Part shown: positions 34,029 through 43,415 of the stretch, in pieces | How positions within the stretch are numbered: position 1 is the stretch's first letter | How the letters are laid out: every line of letters begins with the position of its first letter | NCBI RefSeq assembly: GCF_001269655.1 | Contig: NZ_LHVE01000007.1 | Coordinates: 124,001-188,000 of the forward strand | Length of the DNA stretch: 64,000 nucleotides | Source of the DNA: Pseudomonas thivervalensis | Lineage (GTDB): Bacteria > Pseudomonadota > Gammaproteobacteria > Pseudomonadales > Pseudomonadaceae | Direction of reading: 5' to 3' | The notes under the pieces: model-generated | Database searches by the model: none | What the model saw: the letters and a program-made list of their open reading frames with translations, nothing else | Told to the model about the DNA's origin: nothing | Translations under genes and position numbers: made by a program

Positions 34029-36155
34029 ATGCTCGAACAGGCTCAACGCGTTCTCAAGGACATCTTCGGCTACGACAGTTTCCGTGGCCGCCAGGGTGCC
34101 ATTATTGAGCGCGTGGCCAGCGGTGGCGATGCCCTGGTGCTCATGCCCACCGGCGGCGGCAAATCCTTGTGCTTCCAGGTGCCGGCGCTATTGCGCAACG
34201 GCCTGGCGGTGGTGGTTTCGCCGCTGATCGCGCTGATGGACGACCAGGTTGCGACTCTCGAGGAACTGGGGGTCGCCGCCGCGTCGCTGAACTCCACTCT
34301 CAGCGCCGAGCAGCAGCGGGACCTGGCGACGCGGATCAAGCGCGGCGAAGTGAAAATGTTGTACCTGGCCCCGGAACGCCTGGTGCAGCCGCGCATGCTG
34401 GCGTTCCTGCAGAGCCTGGAAATCGCCCTGTTCGCCATTGACGAAGCCCACTGCGTGTCGCAATGGGGCCATGACTTCCGACGTGAATACCTGCAACTGG
34501 GGCAACTGGCGGAACTGTTCCCTGACGTGCCGCGCATCGCCCTGACCGCCACCGCCGACAAGCGCACCCGCGAGGAAATCGTCGAGCGCCTGCACTTGCA
34601 GAATGCCGAGCGGTTCCTGTCCAGTTTCGACCGTCCCAATATTTTCTACCGCATCGTGCCCAAGGAGCAGCCGCGCAAGCAGCTGCTGGCGTTCCTCGCC
34701 GAACGCCGCAGCGATGCCGGCATTGTCTATTGCCTGTCGCGCAAAAAGGTCGATGAAGTCGCGGCGTTCCTGTGCGAGCAAGGGTTCCCGGCGTTGCCGT
34801 ATCACGCCGGCCTGCCCAACGACCTGCGGGCCTATCACCAGAAGCGCTTCCTCAACGAGGAAGGCCTGATCATGGTGGCCACCGTGGCGTTCGGCATGGG
34901 CATCGACAAACCCAACGTACGTTTTGTCGCGCACCTGGACCTGCCCAAGTCCCTCGAGGCGTATTACCAGGAAACCGGGCGTGCCGGCCGTGACGGCTTG
35001 CCGGCCGATGCCTGGATGGCCTACGGCCTGCAAGACGTGGTGATGCTCAAGCAGATGCTGCAGAACTCCGAAGGCGATGAACGCCACAAGCGCCTGGAGC
35101 AGCACAAGCTCGACGCCATGCTCTCGCTGTGCGAAGAAACCCGCTGCCGTCGCCAGACCTTGCTCGCCTATTTCGACGAAGACATGCCCCAGCCTTGCGG
35201 GCATTGCGACAACTGCGTCGATGGCGTGGAAACCTGGGACGCCACCGAGCCGGCCCGCCAGGCCTTATCGGCGATTTTCCGCACCGGCCAGCGTTATGGC
35301 GTCGGGCACCTGGTGGATGTGTTGCTGGGCAAGGACAACGAGAAGATCCGCAACTTCGGCCACCAGCACCTGTCGGTGTTCGGCGTGGGCAAGGCGCGCA
35401 CCGAAAATGAGTGGCGCACATTGTTCCGCCAACTGGTGGCCCGCGGCCTGGCCGACATCGACCTGGAAGGTTACGGCGGCCTGCGCTTGTCCGAAACCTG
35501 CCGGCCCCTGCTCAAGGGCGAGGTCACCCTCGAACTGCGCCGCGACCTCAAGCCGGCAACGGCGGTCAAGAGCAGCAAGAGCCAGGCCAGCCAACTGGTC
35601 CGTGGCGAAGAGCGCGATCAATGGGAAGCCTTGCGCGCCTTGCGTCGCAAGCTGGCCGAGGAACACGGCGTACCGCCTTACGTCATCTTCCCCGACTCGA
35701 CCCTGCTGGAAATGCTCCGCAGCCAGCCCACCTCCCTGGCGGAAATGGCCCGGGTCAGCGGCGTCGGTGCGCGCAAGCTGGAGCGTTATGGCGAGGCTTT
35801 CCTCCAGGTGCTGGGCGGCGAGGCCGAAGCGCCGAAAGCGGTGGCCGATGTACGCCACGAGCTCATCACGCTGGCCCGGGCCGGCATGACGCCGTTGCAG
35901 ATCGCTGGGCAATTGCAGTGCTCGGAGAAGAACGTCTACACGATGCTGGCCGAGGCCATCGGCAAACAGCAGTTATCCTTGGAACAGGCACTGGATCTGC
36001 CCGAGGAGCTGATGGGCGAGGTACAGGACGCGTTCCTGGATGGCGAAGGCGAGTTACCGCCAGTCGCTGAAGTTGCCGCACTGTTTGTCGGACGGGTGCC
36101 CGAAGGGGTGCTGTATTGCGTCAGGGCTGCATTGCAGTCGGAATTTGAAGTCTGA
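34029..36155 (+). CDS. recQ: ATP-dependent DNA helicase RecQ
   Basis: A 708-residue superfamily 2 helicase. Motif I is MPTGGGKS (residues 39-46), motif II is [15 protein letters not shown], motif [11 protein letters not shown], and motif [12 protein letters not shown]. The zinc-binding subdomain ([15 protein letters not shown]...CGHCDNC), RQC winged helix ([19 protein letters not shown]) and HRDC domain ([17 protein letters not shown]...[13 protein letters not shown]) follow, then a C-terminal tail of about 100 residues. It unwinds DNA in the RecF recombination pathway. The ATG at 34029 has GGAG upstream; the open frame that continues 1 kb further upstream is noncoding. Confidence 0.95.
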   Translation: MLEQAQRVLKDIFGYDSFRGRQGAIIERVASGGDALVLMPTGGGKSLCFQVPALLRNGLAVVVSPLIALMDDQVATLEELGVAAASLNSTLSAEQQRDLATRIKRGEVKMLYLAPERLVQPRMLAFLQSLEIALFAIDEAHCVSQWGHDFRREYLQLGQLAELFPDVPRIALTATADKRTREEIVERLHLQNAERFLSSFDRPNIFYRIVPKEQPRKQLLAFLAERRSDAGIVYCLSRKKVDEVAAFLCEQGFPALPYHAGLPNDLRAYHQKRFLNEEGLIMVATVAFGMGIDKPNVRFVAHLDLPKSLEAYYQETGRAGRDGLPADAWMAYGLQDVVMLKQMLQNSEGDERHKRLEQHKLDAMLSLCEETRCRRQTLLAYFDEDMPQPCGHCDNCVDGVETWDATEPARQALSAIFRTGQRYGVGHLVDVLLGKDNEKIRNFGHQHLSVFGVGKARTENEWRTLFRQLVARGLADIDLEGYGGLRLSETCRPLLKGEVTLELRRDLKPATAVKSSKSQASQLVRGEERDQWEALRALRRKLAEEHGVPPYVIFPDSTLLEMLRSQPTSLAEMARVSGVGARKLERYGEAFLQVLGGEAEAPKAVADVRHELITLARAGMTPLQIAGQLQCSEKNVYTMLAEAIGKQQLSLEQALDLPEELMGEVQDAFLDGEGELPPVAEVAALFVGRVPEGVLYCVRAALQSEFEV

Positions 36156-36272
36156 TCAGTGAGTTGCGCTCCTTTAACGATTCAGTACAAAGCGAACCTT
36201 GCTTGAATCCAAAGCGCATGCTTAGCTGACTAATAATTAGTTTTTCTCTATTTCAGATCTGATGAGTTTTTT

Positions 36273-36707
36273 ATGCCGTTAACCGATCAACACCGTTTTG
36301 GCATGCAGCTGGCGCAGATGTCCCGAGGCTGGCGTGCCGAACTGGATCGCCGCCTGGCCGGGCTGGGCTTGTCCCAGGCGCGCTGGCTGGTGCTGCTGCA
36401 CCTGGCCCGTTTCGAACAGGCGCCGACCCAGCGTGAGTTGGCCCAGAGTGTCGCCGTCGAAGGTCCGACCCTGGCCCGCTTGCTCGACAGCCTGGAAACC
36501 CAAGGCCTGGTGCAGCGCCAGGCGGTGGCCGAAGACCGCCGGGCCAAGAAAATCGTGCTCTGCGCCCCGGCGCTTCCCCTGATCGAACAAATCGAAACCA
36601 TTGCCACGCAATTGCGTCGGGAGCTGTTCGAAGGTGTCGACGAGGCGGACATGCGCGTCTGCATGCGGGTTCACGGCACGATCCTGGCCAACCTGGAAAA
36701 ATCCTGA
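36273..36707 (+). CDS. MarR family transcriptional regulator
   Basis: A 144-residue dimeric winged-helix regulator. RAELDRRLAGLGLSQARWLVLLHLARFEQAPTQRELAQSVAVEGPTLARLLDSLETQGLVQRQAVAEDRRAKKIVL contains the recognition helix and the DRRAKK wing typical of MarR proteins. It stands alone between recQ and the fimV-like gene, with an AT-rich promoter region upstream. No ligand or target is indicated. Confidence 0.85.
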   Translation: MPLTDQHRFGMQLAQMSRGWRAELDRRLAGLGLSQARWLVLLHLARFEQAPTQRELAQSVAVEGPTLARLLDSLETQGLVQRQAVAEDRRAKKIVLCAPALPLIEQIETIATQLRRELFEGVDEADMRVCMRVHGTILANLEKS

Positions 36708-36820
36708 GGCATATCCCTGGCGTCAGACTTTTGAGAATCGGCGATTAGCGAACTATAACCAGTACTAAGCGATCGTATTGGATGCGTTTCCGCTCAGTCT
36801 GGTAGTCGAAAGGGATACCC

Positions 36821-38794
36821 ATGCTTGAAAGTCTGCAGTCCACGTTGCGCAGTTGGATCAACGTGTCGATCATCGTGGGTACCCTGGGGTTTCCGGTCCT
36901 GGCGTCAGCGCTGGGGCTTGGCGAGATCACGCTCCATTCCGCCCTGAACCAGCCGTTGCGTGCCGATATCGCCCTGGTCGATGTGGCCGGGATCGGCGAG
37001 GGCGATCTGTCGGCGAGCCTGGCGAGCCCGGACGATTTCAGTCGAGCGGGTGTGGAGCGGGGTTTCTTTCTCAATAACCTGCGCTTTACGCCGGTTTTGC
37101 GCGGGGAGCGCAGTTTCATTCGGGTGACCTCCAGCAAACCGGTGGAGGAACCTTTCCTGAGTTTCCTGGTGCAGCTCAATCAGCCCAACGGGCGCGTACT
37201 GCGTGAATACACCGTGCTGATCGATCCACCGGGCACGCCGGGTATCGTGCCGGCCCGTGACGAACCTTCTACGACCTCGGAGTCTGAGCCGAGCCAGGCC
37301 ACCCCGGCCATCAAGCCGCCCCCGGCTGTACAGGGCAAGCGCTACACGGTCGTGCAGGGGGACAACCCTTGGGTGATTGCCCAGCGCCTGCATGACGCCG
37401 GCAGCAACGCGTCGGTTAATGAGCTGGTGCAAGGCATCCAGGCCTTGAACCCGGGCAGTGATCGGCTTTCCATCGGTCAGCGCCTGTTATTGCCTGACGC
37501 GGCTGTGCTGCCGACGTCGGCAGCATCCACCGCCGGCCAGGTCTCCGCCGCGTCCGATGAGCAGTTGGCCGCCAGCGTGCTGCAGAACCAGCAGCAACAA
37601 AAGACCATCGAGGCACTGCAAGCGCGGCTCCAGGCCCAGGACCAGGAAATCGCCGGGCAGCGCCAGCAGATCGGCGAACTGCAGGCCCGGCTCACCGAGA
37701 CGGCTCCAACCCCTGTTACGACGGAGCCACCGCAACCGGCCCCCCCTGCGTCGGAACCGGCTCCAGACGCATCCCCCACTACAGAACCGCCGGCGGAGCC
37801 AGAGGGCATCGATTGGACATGGGTGGCAGGCTTGGTGGGCCTGTTGGGATTGCTCGTGTTGTTACTGTTCATTCGGCGCCGCCAACAGCAGGCCGACGAG
37901 GCGCCGCTGACCGAGCGCCCCGAGCCGATGCTGGAGGAGGGCGACGAAACCTTTGCATCTATCCCCGACACGGAGCCGTCCGAGGCCGCGGCCTCGTTCA
38001 ACAACGGCGATGCGCCCCTGGGGGATGTGCTGGAGGGCGTTGGCATCTATCTGACCTACGGCCGATTCACCGAGGCGGCGGGGCTGTTGCGCGCGGCCTT
38101 GCTGGCGGAGCCGGAACGCACCGACCTAGGCCTCAAGTTGCTGGAGGTACTGGGTAAACAGGGCGATGTCATCGGTTTCCAGGCCCAGGAAAATCATCTG
38201 CTGGCACAAGGTGTGGGGGCCGGGACGCTGGAGGAAATCCGTGGGCGTTATCCCAAGGTTGCCGCGATCACCGCACCGATAGTGGCTCCGGCACAACCCC
38301 ACGTACCGGATCCTGCGCCTGAACCTGAACCTGAGCAGGCGCCTGGTGATGAGTTCGAGCTGGATCTGGATGCCCTGTCCATGGAAACCAGTTGGGACCT
38401 GGCGGATGACCAGGACACGCCTGCCGAAGAACATCGGGCTGCACCACGGGCAGCCGACGGTGCCGAGGGCTTGTCGCTTTCGGGTTTCGACGAACCGGAC
38501 CTGCAATGGGAAGCCCCCTTGGAAACCGAGTCGCTGGACGATGCCTTCCTCGACGGTTTTGCCGATGAAGAGCAGGCGCTGGAATTTGAGCCGCTGACCC
38601 TTGAACCTGTTTCCCTGGACACCCTGTCCCTCGAACCCCAGGCCCCGGAACATTCGGTCAAACTGGAACAGGCACAGAATTGCATCGACGATGGCGACCT
38701 GAAAACCGCCGTCACTCTGCTTGAAGAGCTGCTCGAAGAGGGTGACGAACCCCTCAAGCAGACCGCCCGGGTTCTGCTGGCAGGGATTCGCTAA
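36821..38794 (+). CDS. FimV/HubP-family protein (short FimV paralogue)
   Basis: A 657-residue protein. The N-terminal signal-like segment is followed by the FimV periplasmic domain (ALGLGEITLHSALNQPLRADIAL, SFIRVTSSKPVEEPFLSFLVQLNQPNGRVLREYTVLIDPP), a LysM peptidoglycan-binding domain near residues 170-225 (YTVVQGDNPWVIAQRLHD...LSIGQRLLLP), a coiled coil, a transmembrane helix (WVAGLVGLLGLLVLLLFIRRR, about 332-352), an acidic cytoplasmic region, and the C-terminal FimV TPR-like motif (LEQAQNCIDDGDLKTAVTLLEELLEEG). FimV proteins organise cell poles and twitching motility. Full FimV is about 900 residues, so this is a shorter paralogue. Confidence 0.8.
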   Translation: MLESLQSTLRSWINVSIIVGTLGFPVLASALGLGEITLHSALNQPLRADIALVDVAGIGEGDLSASLASPDDFSRAGVERGFFLNNLRFTPVLRGERSFIRVTSSKPVEEPFLSFLVQLNQPNGRVLREYTVLIDPPGTPGIVPARDEPSTTSESEPSQATPAIKPPPAVQGKRYTVVQGDNPWVIAQRLHDAGSNASVNELVQGIQALNPGSDRLSIGQRLLLPDAAVLPTSAASTAGQVSAASDEQLAASVLQNQQQQKTIEALQARLQAQDQEIAGQRQQIGELQARLTETAPTPVTTEPPQPAPPASEPAPDASPTTEPPAEPEGIDWTWVAGLVGLLGLLVLLLFIRRRQQQADEAPLTERPEPMLEEGDETFASIPDTEPSEAAASFNNGDAPLGDVLEGVGIYLTYGRFTEAAGLLRAALLAEPERTDLGLKLLEVLGKQGDVIGFQAQENHLLAQGVGAGTLEEIRGRYPKVAAITAPIVAPAQPHVPDPAPEPEPEQAPGDEFELDLDALSMETSWDLADDQDTPAEEHRAAPRAADGAEGLSLSGFDEPDLQWEAPLETESLDDAFLDGFADEEQALEFEPLTLEPVSLDTLSLEPQAPEHSVKLEQAQNCIDDGDLKTAVTLLEELLEEGDEPLKQTARVLLAGIR

Positions 38795-38824
38795 GTGCCG
38801 TCAAGGGGTTGTAGCTGCTGGCCT

Positions 38825-38917
38825 CATCGCGAGCAAGCTCGCTCCCACATGGGTTTCGGGTGTTCATGAGATGGCCGTTCACCACCAATCCCTGTGGGAG
38901 CGAGCTTGCTCGCGATT
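38825..38917. repeat. REPIN, GTGGGAGCGAGC type, reversed arm polarity
   Basis: ATCGCGAGCAAGCTCGCTCC then CACA at the left and TGTGGGAGCGAGCTTGCTCG then CGAT at the right. Compared with the copy at 4362, the two arms point the other way, with GTGGGAGC at the inner edges. Confidence 0.8.
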
Positions 38918-38963
38918 GCGGTGGGTCAGGCCATCAATCCAGCCCAGGCAAACACCCAACCCC

Positions 38964-41153
38964 TCAAAACGTCTGCCCCAGGTTCAAATACACCGCCTGT
39001 TCATCATCGTCGTTAAACCCATAGCTGAAATTCAGTGGCCCCAGCGGTGTATCGAAACCGAGGAAAATGCTCGCGGCGTTGATGTAGCCGCTGTCGAATT
39101 CGTTGTCGTTGTTCCAGGCCCGGCCGCGCTCCAAGGAGCCACCGATGTACAGCGGGAAGTCCAGGGGCAAGTAGGCCCTCGGCGTGAGCCGGCGGTAATA
39201 CACCGCGCGCATCAGGCTCATGTTTTGCCCGGATACGCCGTCTTCGCGAAAGCCTGACAATTGCCGAGCCCCGCCCAGCACAAAGCTGGAAGTCACCACC
39301 TCGGCGGTGTCCAGGGTGCGACCGTAGCGACCGCCGAGGATGAAGGTGTCGGGGCCGCTGCTAAGCGCCTTGTCCAGTTTGAATTCCCACTGACGGTAAC
39401 GCTGATCGGAGCCCAGTCCCGGTTCGTATTGGCGCCAGCTCAGGCCGATGTCTTCCCCTTCATGGGGGAAATACACGCTGTCGAGGGAGTCGAACGAATA
39501 TTTCAGCTCGTAGAAGCCCTCGTTGAAATTCTCGCTGGGCTGGTCGTGGTCGCCGATGCGCACATCGGCCTTGCCCCAGGCCTGGCCGACACCGAAGCGG
39601 ATTTCACCGCTGTTGCCGATCTGGCGGCCCACGTTCAGCCCGAAACCATAGCGTTCGACGCGATACTGGGCCACCGGATCGTTGTCCAGGATGGACTCCA
39701 CGTTGCGTGATTCGAATTGCCCATAGGGGGCGATGAAGTAGCGCGAGCCGACATCCAATGGCTGGTAGAACTCGCTGTACAACTCCTGCTTGTCGCCGAT
39801 CTGCGCCCGGGTCAGCCATTCGGCACCCAGGCGATTGATGCCGTTGACCCGATAGCTGGCCCCCAGGTTGAAAGCACTGTCGCCGCGCATGTCGTCGGAC
39901 AGGCTCAGCCCCAGCCGCAGGTAGTCGGTGCCGGTACGTCTGCCCCGGGCGCTGATGACCAGCGTGCGGTCCGGGCCTTTATGGACCACGCGGTATTGCA
40001 CCTGTTCGAAGTAATCCAGGCCGTACAGCGTGCCCATGTCGGTCTGCAGGCGCCCCAGGTCCAGCGGCTCGCCGATCTGCTGGCGAATGTAATAGCGAAT
40101 CACGTCATCGCCGACTTTCGAGTCGTTCTCCACGCGGATGGCGGTGATGACCGGCGTGCGTTCGCTGGGCGTGCGCGCGGCCATGAGTTCGGCGTCGGGC
40201 GCTTCGGACGGGCGTAGAGGAGCCAGGCGTGTGTCGAGTATGCGGGTGGCGCGGTAGCCGGCGTCGATCATTTCCCGGGCCCGACCGAAGTCGGTAGAGC
40301 CGAAGCTCGCCAGGGCCGGTTGAATCAGTACGTCGTCTTTGTTCAGGGTTGCCAGTTGCTCTTCAGAGTTGCGCCGGGTCATCAGGGTGGTCGACTGGTT
40401 CAGCACGTCCACCACCGTGACCAGTTGCTTGCGGGTGCGCAGCGGCGTGCCGATGTCCACCACAATGGCCATGTCCACGCCCATTTCCCGGGCCACATCC
40501 AGCGGGATGTTGTCGGCCATGCCACCGTCCACCAGCAGCCGACCGTCCAATTCCACTGGGGCGAACACCGCCGGGATCGACATGCTGGCGCGAATGACCT
40601 TGGGCAGGTGGCCTTTGCGGAACACTACTTTTTCGCCCGTGGCAATGTCGGTGGCAACGGCGCGAAACGGGATCGGCAATTTGTCGAAATCCCGGGTATC
40701 GCTGGCGTGGGCCAGCAGGCTTTCGAGCAGCAGGGCCAGGTTCTGGCCCTGGATGACGCCCAAGGGCAGGCCGAGGCTGCCGTCGTCACGAAAGCTCAGT
40801 TTCTGCTTCACCAGGAAATCGCGGTCATCCTGCTTGCGCCGGAAGGGCACGTCCTTGCGGGGTGGCGCATCGGATAAGGCCTGTTGCCAGTCGATGCCCA
40901 AGGCGAGTTTTTCCAGTTCGTCGATCTTGTAGCCCGAGGCATACAGCCCGCCGATCACCGCGCCCATGCTGGTGCCGGCAATGGCATCGATCTTGATGCC
41001 TTGCTCTTCCAGGGCCTTGAGCACACCGATATGGGCCAGCCCGCGCGCCGCGCCGCCGGACAGCACCAGGCCGATTTTCGGGCGTGGCGCTTCGACAGCC
41101 TGGACGAAAAGGGGCAACAGCAGCAGAAGCAGGAGGGGGAGCAGGCGGCGCAT
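38964..41153 (-). CDS. Patatin-like phospholipase with Omp85-type barrel (PlpD-like, type Vd)
   Basis: A 729-residue protein with a signal peptide (MRRLLPLLLLLLLPLFVQAVEA). The patatin domain carries the oxyanion loop SGGAARGLAH, nucleophile motif GTSMG and catalytic Asp in DGGMADN. A POTRA-like segment (VITAIRVENDSKVGDDVIRYYIRQQIGEPLDLGRL) and a C-terminal 16-strand barrel ending YLNLGQTF follow. This is the PlpD architecture of type Vd autotransporters, which place a lipase at the cell surface. The ATG at 41153 is chosen over an in-frame TTG two codons upstream. Confidence 0.9.
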   Translation of the reverse strand: MRRLLPLLLLLLLPLFVQAVEAPRPKIGLVLSGGAARGLAHIGVLKALEEQGIKIDAIAGTSMGAVIGGLYASGYKIDELEKLALGIDWQQALSDAPPRKDVPFRRKQDDRDFLVKQKLSFRDDGSLGLPLGVIQGQNLALLLESLLAHASDTRDFDKLPIPFRAVATDIATGEKVVFRKGHLPKVIRASMSIPAVFAPVELDGRLLVDGGMADNIPLDVAREMGVDMAIVVDIGTPLRTRKQLVTVVDVLNQSTTLMTRRNSEEQLATLNKDDVLIQPALASFGSTDFGRAREMIDAGYRATRILDTRLAPLRPSEAPDAELMAARTPSERTPVITAIRVENDSKVGDDVIRYYIRQQIGEPLDLGRLQTDMGTLYGLDYFEQVQYRVVHKGPDRTLVISARGRRTGTDYLRLGLSLSDDMRGDSAFNLGASYRVNGINRLGAEWLTRAQIGDKQELYSEFYQPLDVGSRYFIAPYGQFESRNVESILDNDPVAQYRVERYGFGLNVGRQIGNSGEIRFGVGQAWGKADVRIGDHDQPSENFNEGFYELKYSFDSLDSVYFPHEGEDIGLSWRQYEPGLGSDQRYRQWEFKLDKALSSGPDTFILGGRYGRTLDTAEVVTSSFVLGGARQLSGFREDGVSGQNMSLMRAVYYRRLTPRAYLPLDFPLYIGGSLERGRAWNNDNEFDSGYINAASIFLGFDTPLGPLNFSYGFNDDDEQAVYLNLGQTF

Positions 41154-41224
41154 CGTCAATCTCGGGGCGGGCGATCAAAGGCAGGTATTATAACGACGCC
41201 TTCGAACCCAGGAGCTCACCCGCA

Positions 41225-41512
41225 ATGACCGAACACAAACCAGAAGTCATCATCACGTATTGCACCCAGTGCCAATGGCTGCTGCGTGCCGCCTGGCTGG
41301 CCCAGGAACTGCTCAGTACCTTTGGCGACGATCTGGGCAAAGTGTCGCTGGTGCCGGGCACCGGTGGTGTGTTCCACATCAACTGCGACGGTGTGCAGAT
41401 CTGGGAGCGCAAGGCCGACGGTGGTTTTCCCGAGGCCAAGGTCCTCAAGCAGCGGGTCCGCGACCGGATCGACCCGGAGCGGGACCTGGGTCACAACGAT
41501 CGGGGTCAGTGA
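41225..41512 (+). CDS. SelT/SelW/SelH (Rdx) family protein
   Basis: A 95-residue thioredoxin-fold protein. VIITYCTQCQWLLRAAWLAQELL contains the CxxC motif where selenoproteins W have CxxU, and VSLVPGTGGVFHINCDGVQIWERKADGGFPEAKVLKQRVRD is the rest of the Rdx domain. A redox role is inferred from the family. GGAG precedes the ATG at 41225. Its 3' end overlaps the convergent transporter gene by 7 bp. Confidence 0.85.
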   Translation: MTEHKPEVIITYCTQCQWLLRAAWLAQELLSTFGDDLGKVSLVPGTGGVFHINCDGVQIWERKADGGFPEAKVLKQRVRDRIDPERDLGHNDRGQ

Positions 41513-42396
41513 GACGTGGCTTGGGTCTCCACCTGCGGTTTTTTCGAGCCGCCCGCCTGGCTTGAAATCACGATGGCCGCGATGATCACCACGCCGCCCA
41601 ACAACATGCGCAATGTCGGGCTCTCGTCGAACAACCACCAGGCCATGGCGATGCCGTAGACCGGTTCCATGGCGAAGACCACCGCCGCCTTGCGGGCCTT
41701 GATCACGGCCAGGCTGGCGACGAACAGGCTGTGGGCCAGGCCGGTGCAGAACACGCCGAGCAAGCCGATCCACAACCAGTCGATGGGGCGCACGTCGCTC
41801 AATTGTGGCGCGGCCATCGGCAGCAGGCAGAGCCCGACCACCACGTTCTGGCACAGCGCGGCCTGCACCGGCGGCACATGGGCGGCGCCGGCGCGGTTGG
41901 TCAATGACAACAGGGAAAACAGCAGCCCCGACGCCACGGCCCAGAGCAAACCGGTAGTGGCACCGCTGGCCAGGTCGAAGTTTGGCGTGACCAGCACCAG
42001 GCCGACGCTCACTAACACCACCAGCCAGATTTCATTGGCGCGAATCCGCTCGCGGAAGATCAGCCCCTCGAGCAACACCGTGAAGGCCGGGAAACTGGCA
42101 AACCCCAACGTGGCGATCGCCACGCCGCCCACTTTCACGGCGATGAAGAAACTCACCCAGTGCCCGGCCAGCAACAGGCCGCCCAGCAGCAATCGTCGGC
42201 TATCCTGCGCCCGCAGTTTCTGCCAGCGGCTGCTACTGGCGAACCGGGCAAACACCGCCAGGGCCAGCACGGCGAAGACGGCGCGACCGAACACAATGAC
42301 CGCCGGCGAAGCCGCGGCGAGTTTGCCGAAGACACCGGTCAGGCCAAACATGAGTGCGCCAATGTGCAGGGCGCCGAGGGCGGTACGAGGCGTCAT
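41506..42396 (-). CDS. EamA/DMT family transporter
   Basis: A 296-residue membrane protein with ten hydrophobic helices in two EamA repeats (ALHIGALMFGLTGVFGKLAAASPAVIVFGRAVFAVLAL begins the first; GVFCTGLAHSLFVASLAVIKARKAAVVFAMEPVYGIAMAWWL lies in the second). These are drug/metabolite exporters or amino-acid exporters. An AraC regulator on the same strand lies upstream. The substrate is unknown. Confidence 0.85.
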   Translation of the reverse strand: MTPRTALGALHIGALMFGLTGVFGKLAAASPAVIVFGRAVFAVLALAVFARFASSSRWQKLRAQDSRRLLLGGLLLAGHWVSFFIAVKVGGVAIATLGFASFPAFTVLLEGLIFRERIRANEIWLVVLVSVGLVLVTPNFDLASGATTGLLWAVASGLLFSLLSLTNRAGAAHVPPVQAALCQNVVVGLCLLPMAAPQLSDVRPIDWLWIGLLGVFCTGLAHSLFVASLAVIKARKAAVVFAMEPVYGIAMAWWLFDESPTLRMLLGGVVIIAAIVISSQAGGSKKPQVETQATSH

Positions 42397-42531
42397 TTCA
42401 ATCCTTCAACAGTTAAGCCAAAACCAACGGATAAACATCTATCCCTGTAGGAGCTGACGGCTCCTATAAGGCATTTAAGCGTCTGGGAGGGGATGGCGTC
42501 TGTCGCGATCCTAGCGATTTTTAGCGCGAAC

Positions 42532-43281
42532 CTAGCGTGGGTGCCGCAGCTTGCCTGGCGAGGCGCCGAATTCCCGCAGCACCGCCGCGGCGAAGGCACT
42601 CTGGGAGCTGTAGCCGACCCGGTGGGCGATCTCGCCGATGGGCAAGTCCGACTCACGCAACAACGCCACGGCCTGGTGCAAGCGGCGGCTGCGGATGTAC
42701 TCCATCGGGGTTTGCCCGCACTCGGCGATGAAGCGCGCATGCAGGCGGGCGCTGGAAAGGCCGGCCACCCGTGCCAGGTCCGCCACTTGCAGCGGGTAGG
42801 CCGCGTTCTGGTCGATGTGGGCGTTGAGCGCGGCGTAGGGCAGGCGCCGGCCACCCAGGGTTTGCTGGCGAACGCCGTTGAGACTCGCCAGTAGCAGCAC
42901 CGCGCCTTGCTGGGCGATCACCGGATCGTCCACCGGACTGCTCGCCAGCCAGCTGACCAACTGGCTCTGTCCTGCGTCCAGGGGCAGGCGAGCGCTGTCG
43001 TCGAGCAAGCGGCGGCTGGCGTCGGCGTGATCCCCCAGGCATTGTCCGACCCAGTCGTCACTGGGCACATCCAGTACCAGGCAGCGGCTGCCGTGGGGGC
43101 TGCCACAGCCATGATGGGCGCCGGCGGGTACCACCACGAAGCTCTGTTGCACCACTTGGCTGCCACGGCCTTCGACTTCGAAATCCAGCGCGCCGGACAG
43201 CCCGAACACCAGTTGCGCATGGTCATGGCTGTGGGCGATCAAGTCGTGGCTGTAGTGGCGTAGCGTGAGGATCGGTCGCAT
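42532..43281 (-). CDS. AraC family transcriptional regulator
   Basis: A 249-residue regulator. An N-terminal cupin (HDLIAHSHDHAQLVFGLSGALDFEVEGRGSQVV...VVVPAGAHHGCGSPHGSRCLVLDVP) is followed by two helix-turn-helix motifs (LQVADLARVAGLSSARLHARFIAECGQTPMEYIRSRRLHQAVALL; PIGEIAHRVGYSSQSAFAAAVLREFGASP). GGGAGA supports the ATG at 43281, not the longer frame. It precedes the EamA transporter on the same strand and may control it. Confidence 0.85.
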   Translation of the reverse strand: MRPILTLRHYSHDLIAHSHDHAQLVFGLSGALDFEVEGRGSQVVQQSFVVVPAGAHHGCGSPHGSRCLVLDVPSDDWVGQCLGDHADASRRLLDDSARLPLDAGQSQLVSWLASSPVDDPVIAQQGAVLLLASLNGVRQQTLGGRRLPYAALNAHIDQNAAYPLQVADLARVAGLSSARLHARFIAECGQTPMEYIRSRRLHQAVALLRESDLPIGEIAHRVGYSSQSAFAAAVLREFGASPGKLRHPR

Positions 43282-43415
43282 CGCGGTCTCCCGTGTCAGG
43301 CCGCCAGCATACACCGAGGGGCAACGCCCGGCGCTGTCATGCAATGGACTTGTGTTTGTCATGGGCCATTAACCGCTGGGGTGCACAGTGGCGAAAACGA
43401 TCAGAGGGTTGCCCA

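Noticed and set aside
42441-42472. Possible REP element in GTAGGAGCTGACGGCTCCTA
   Set aside because: Only a short hairpin echoing the inner repeat's end; it lacks the TGCGATCTTT arms and may be chance or a decayed tip.
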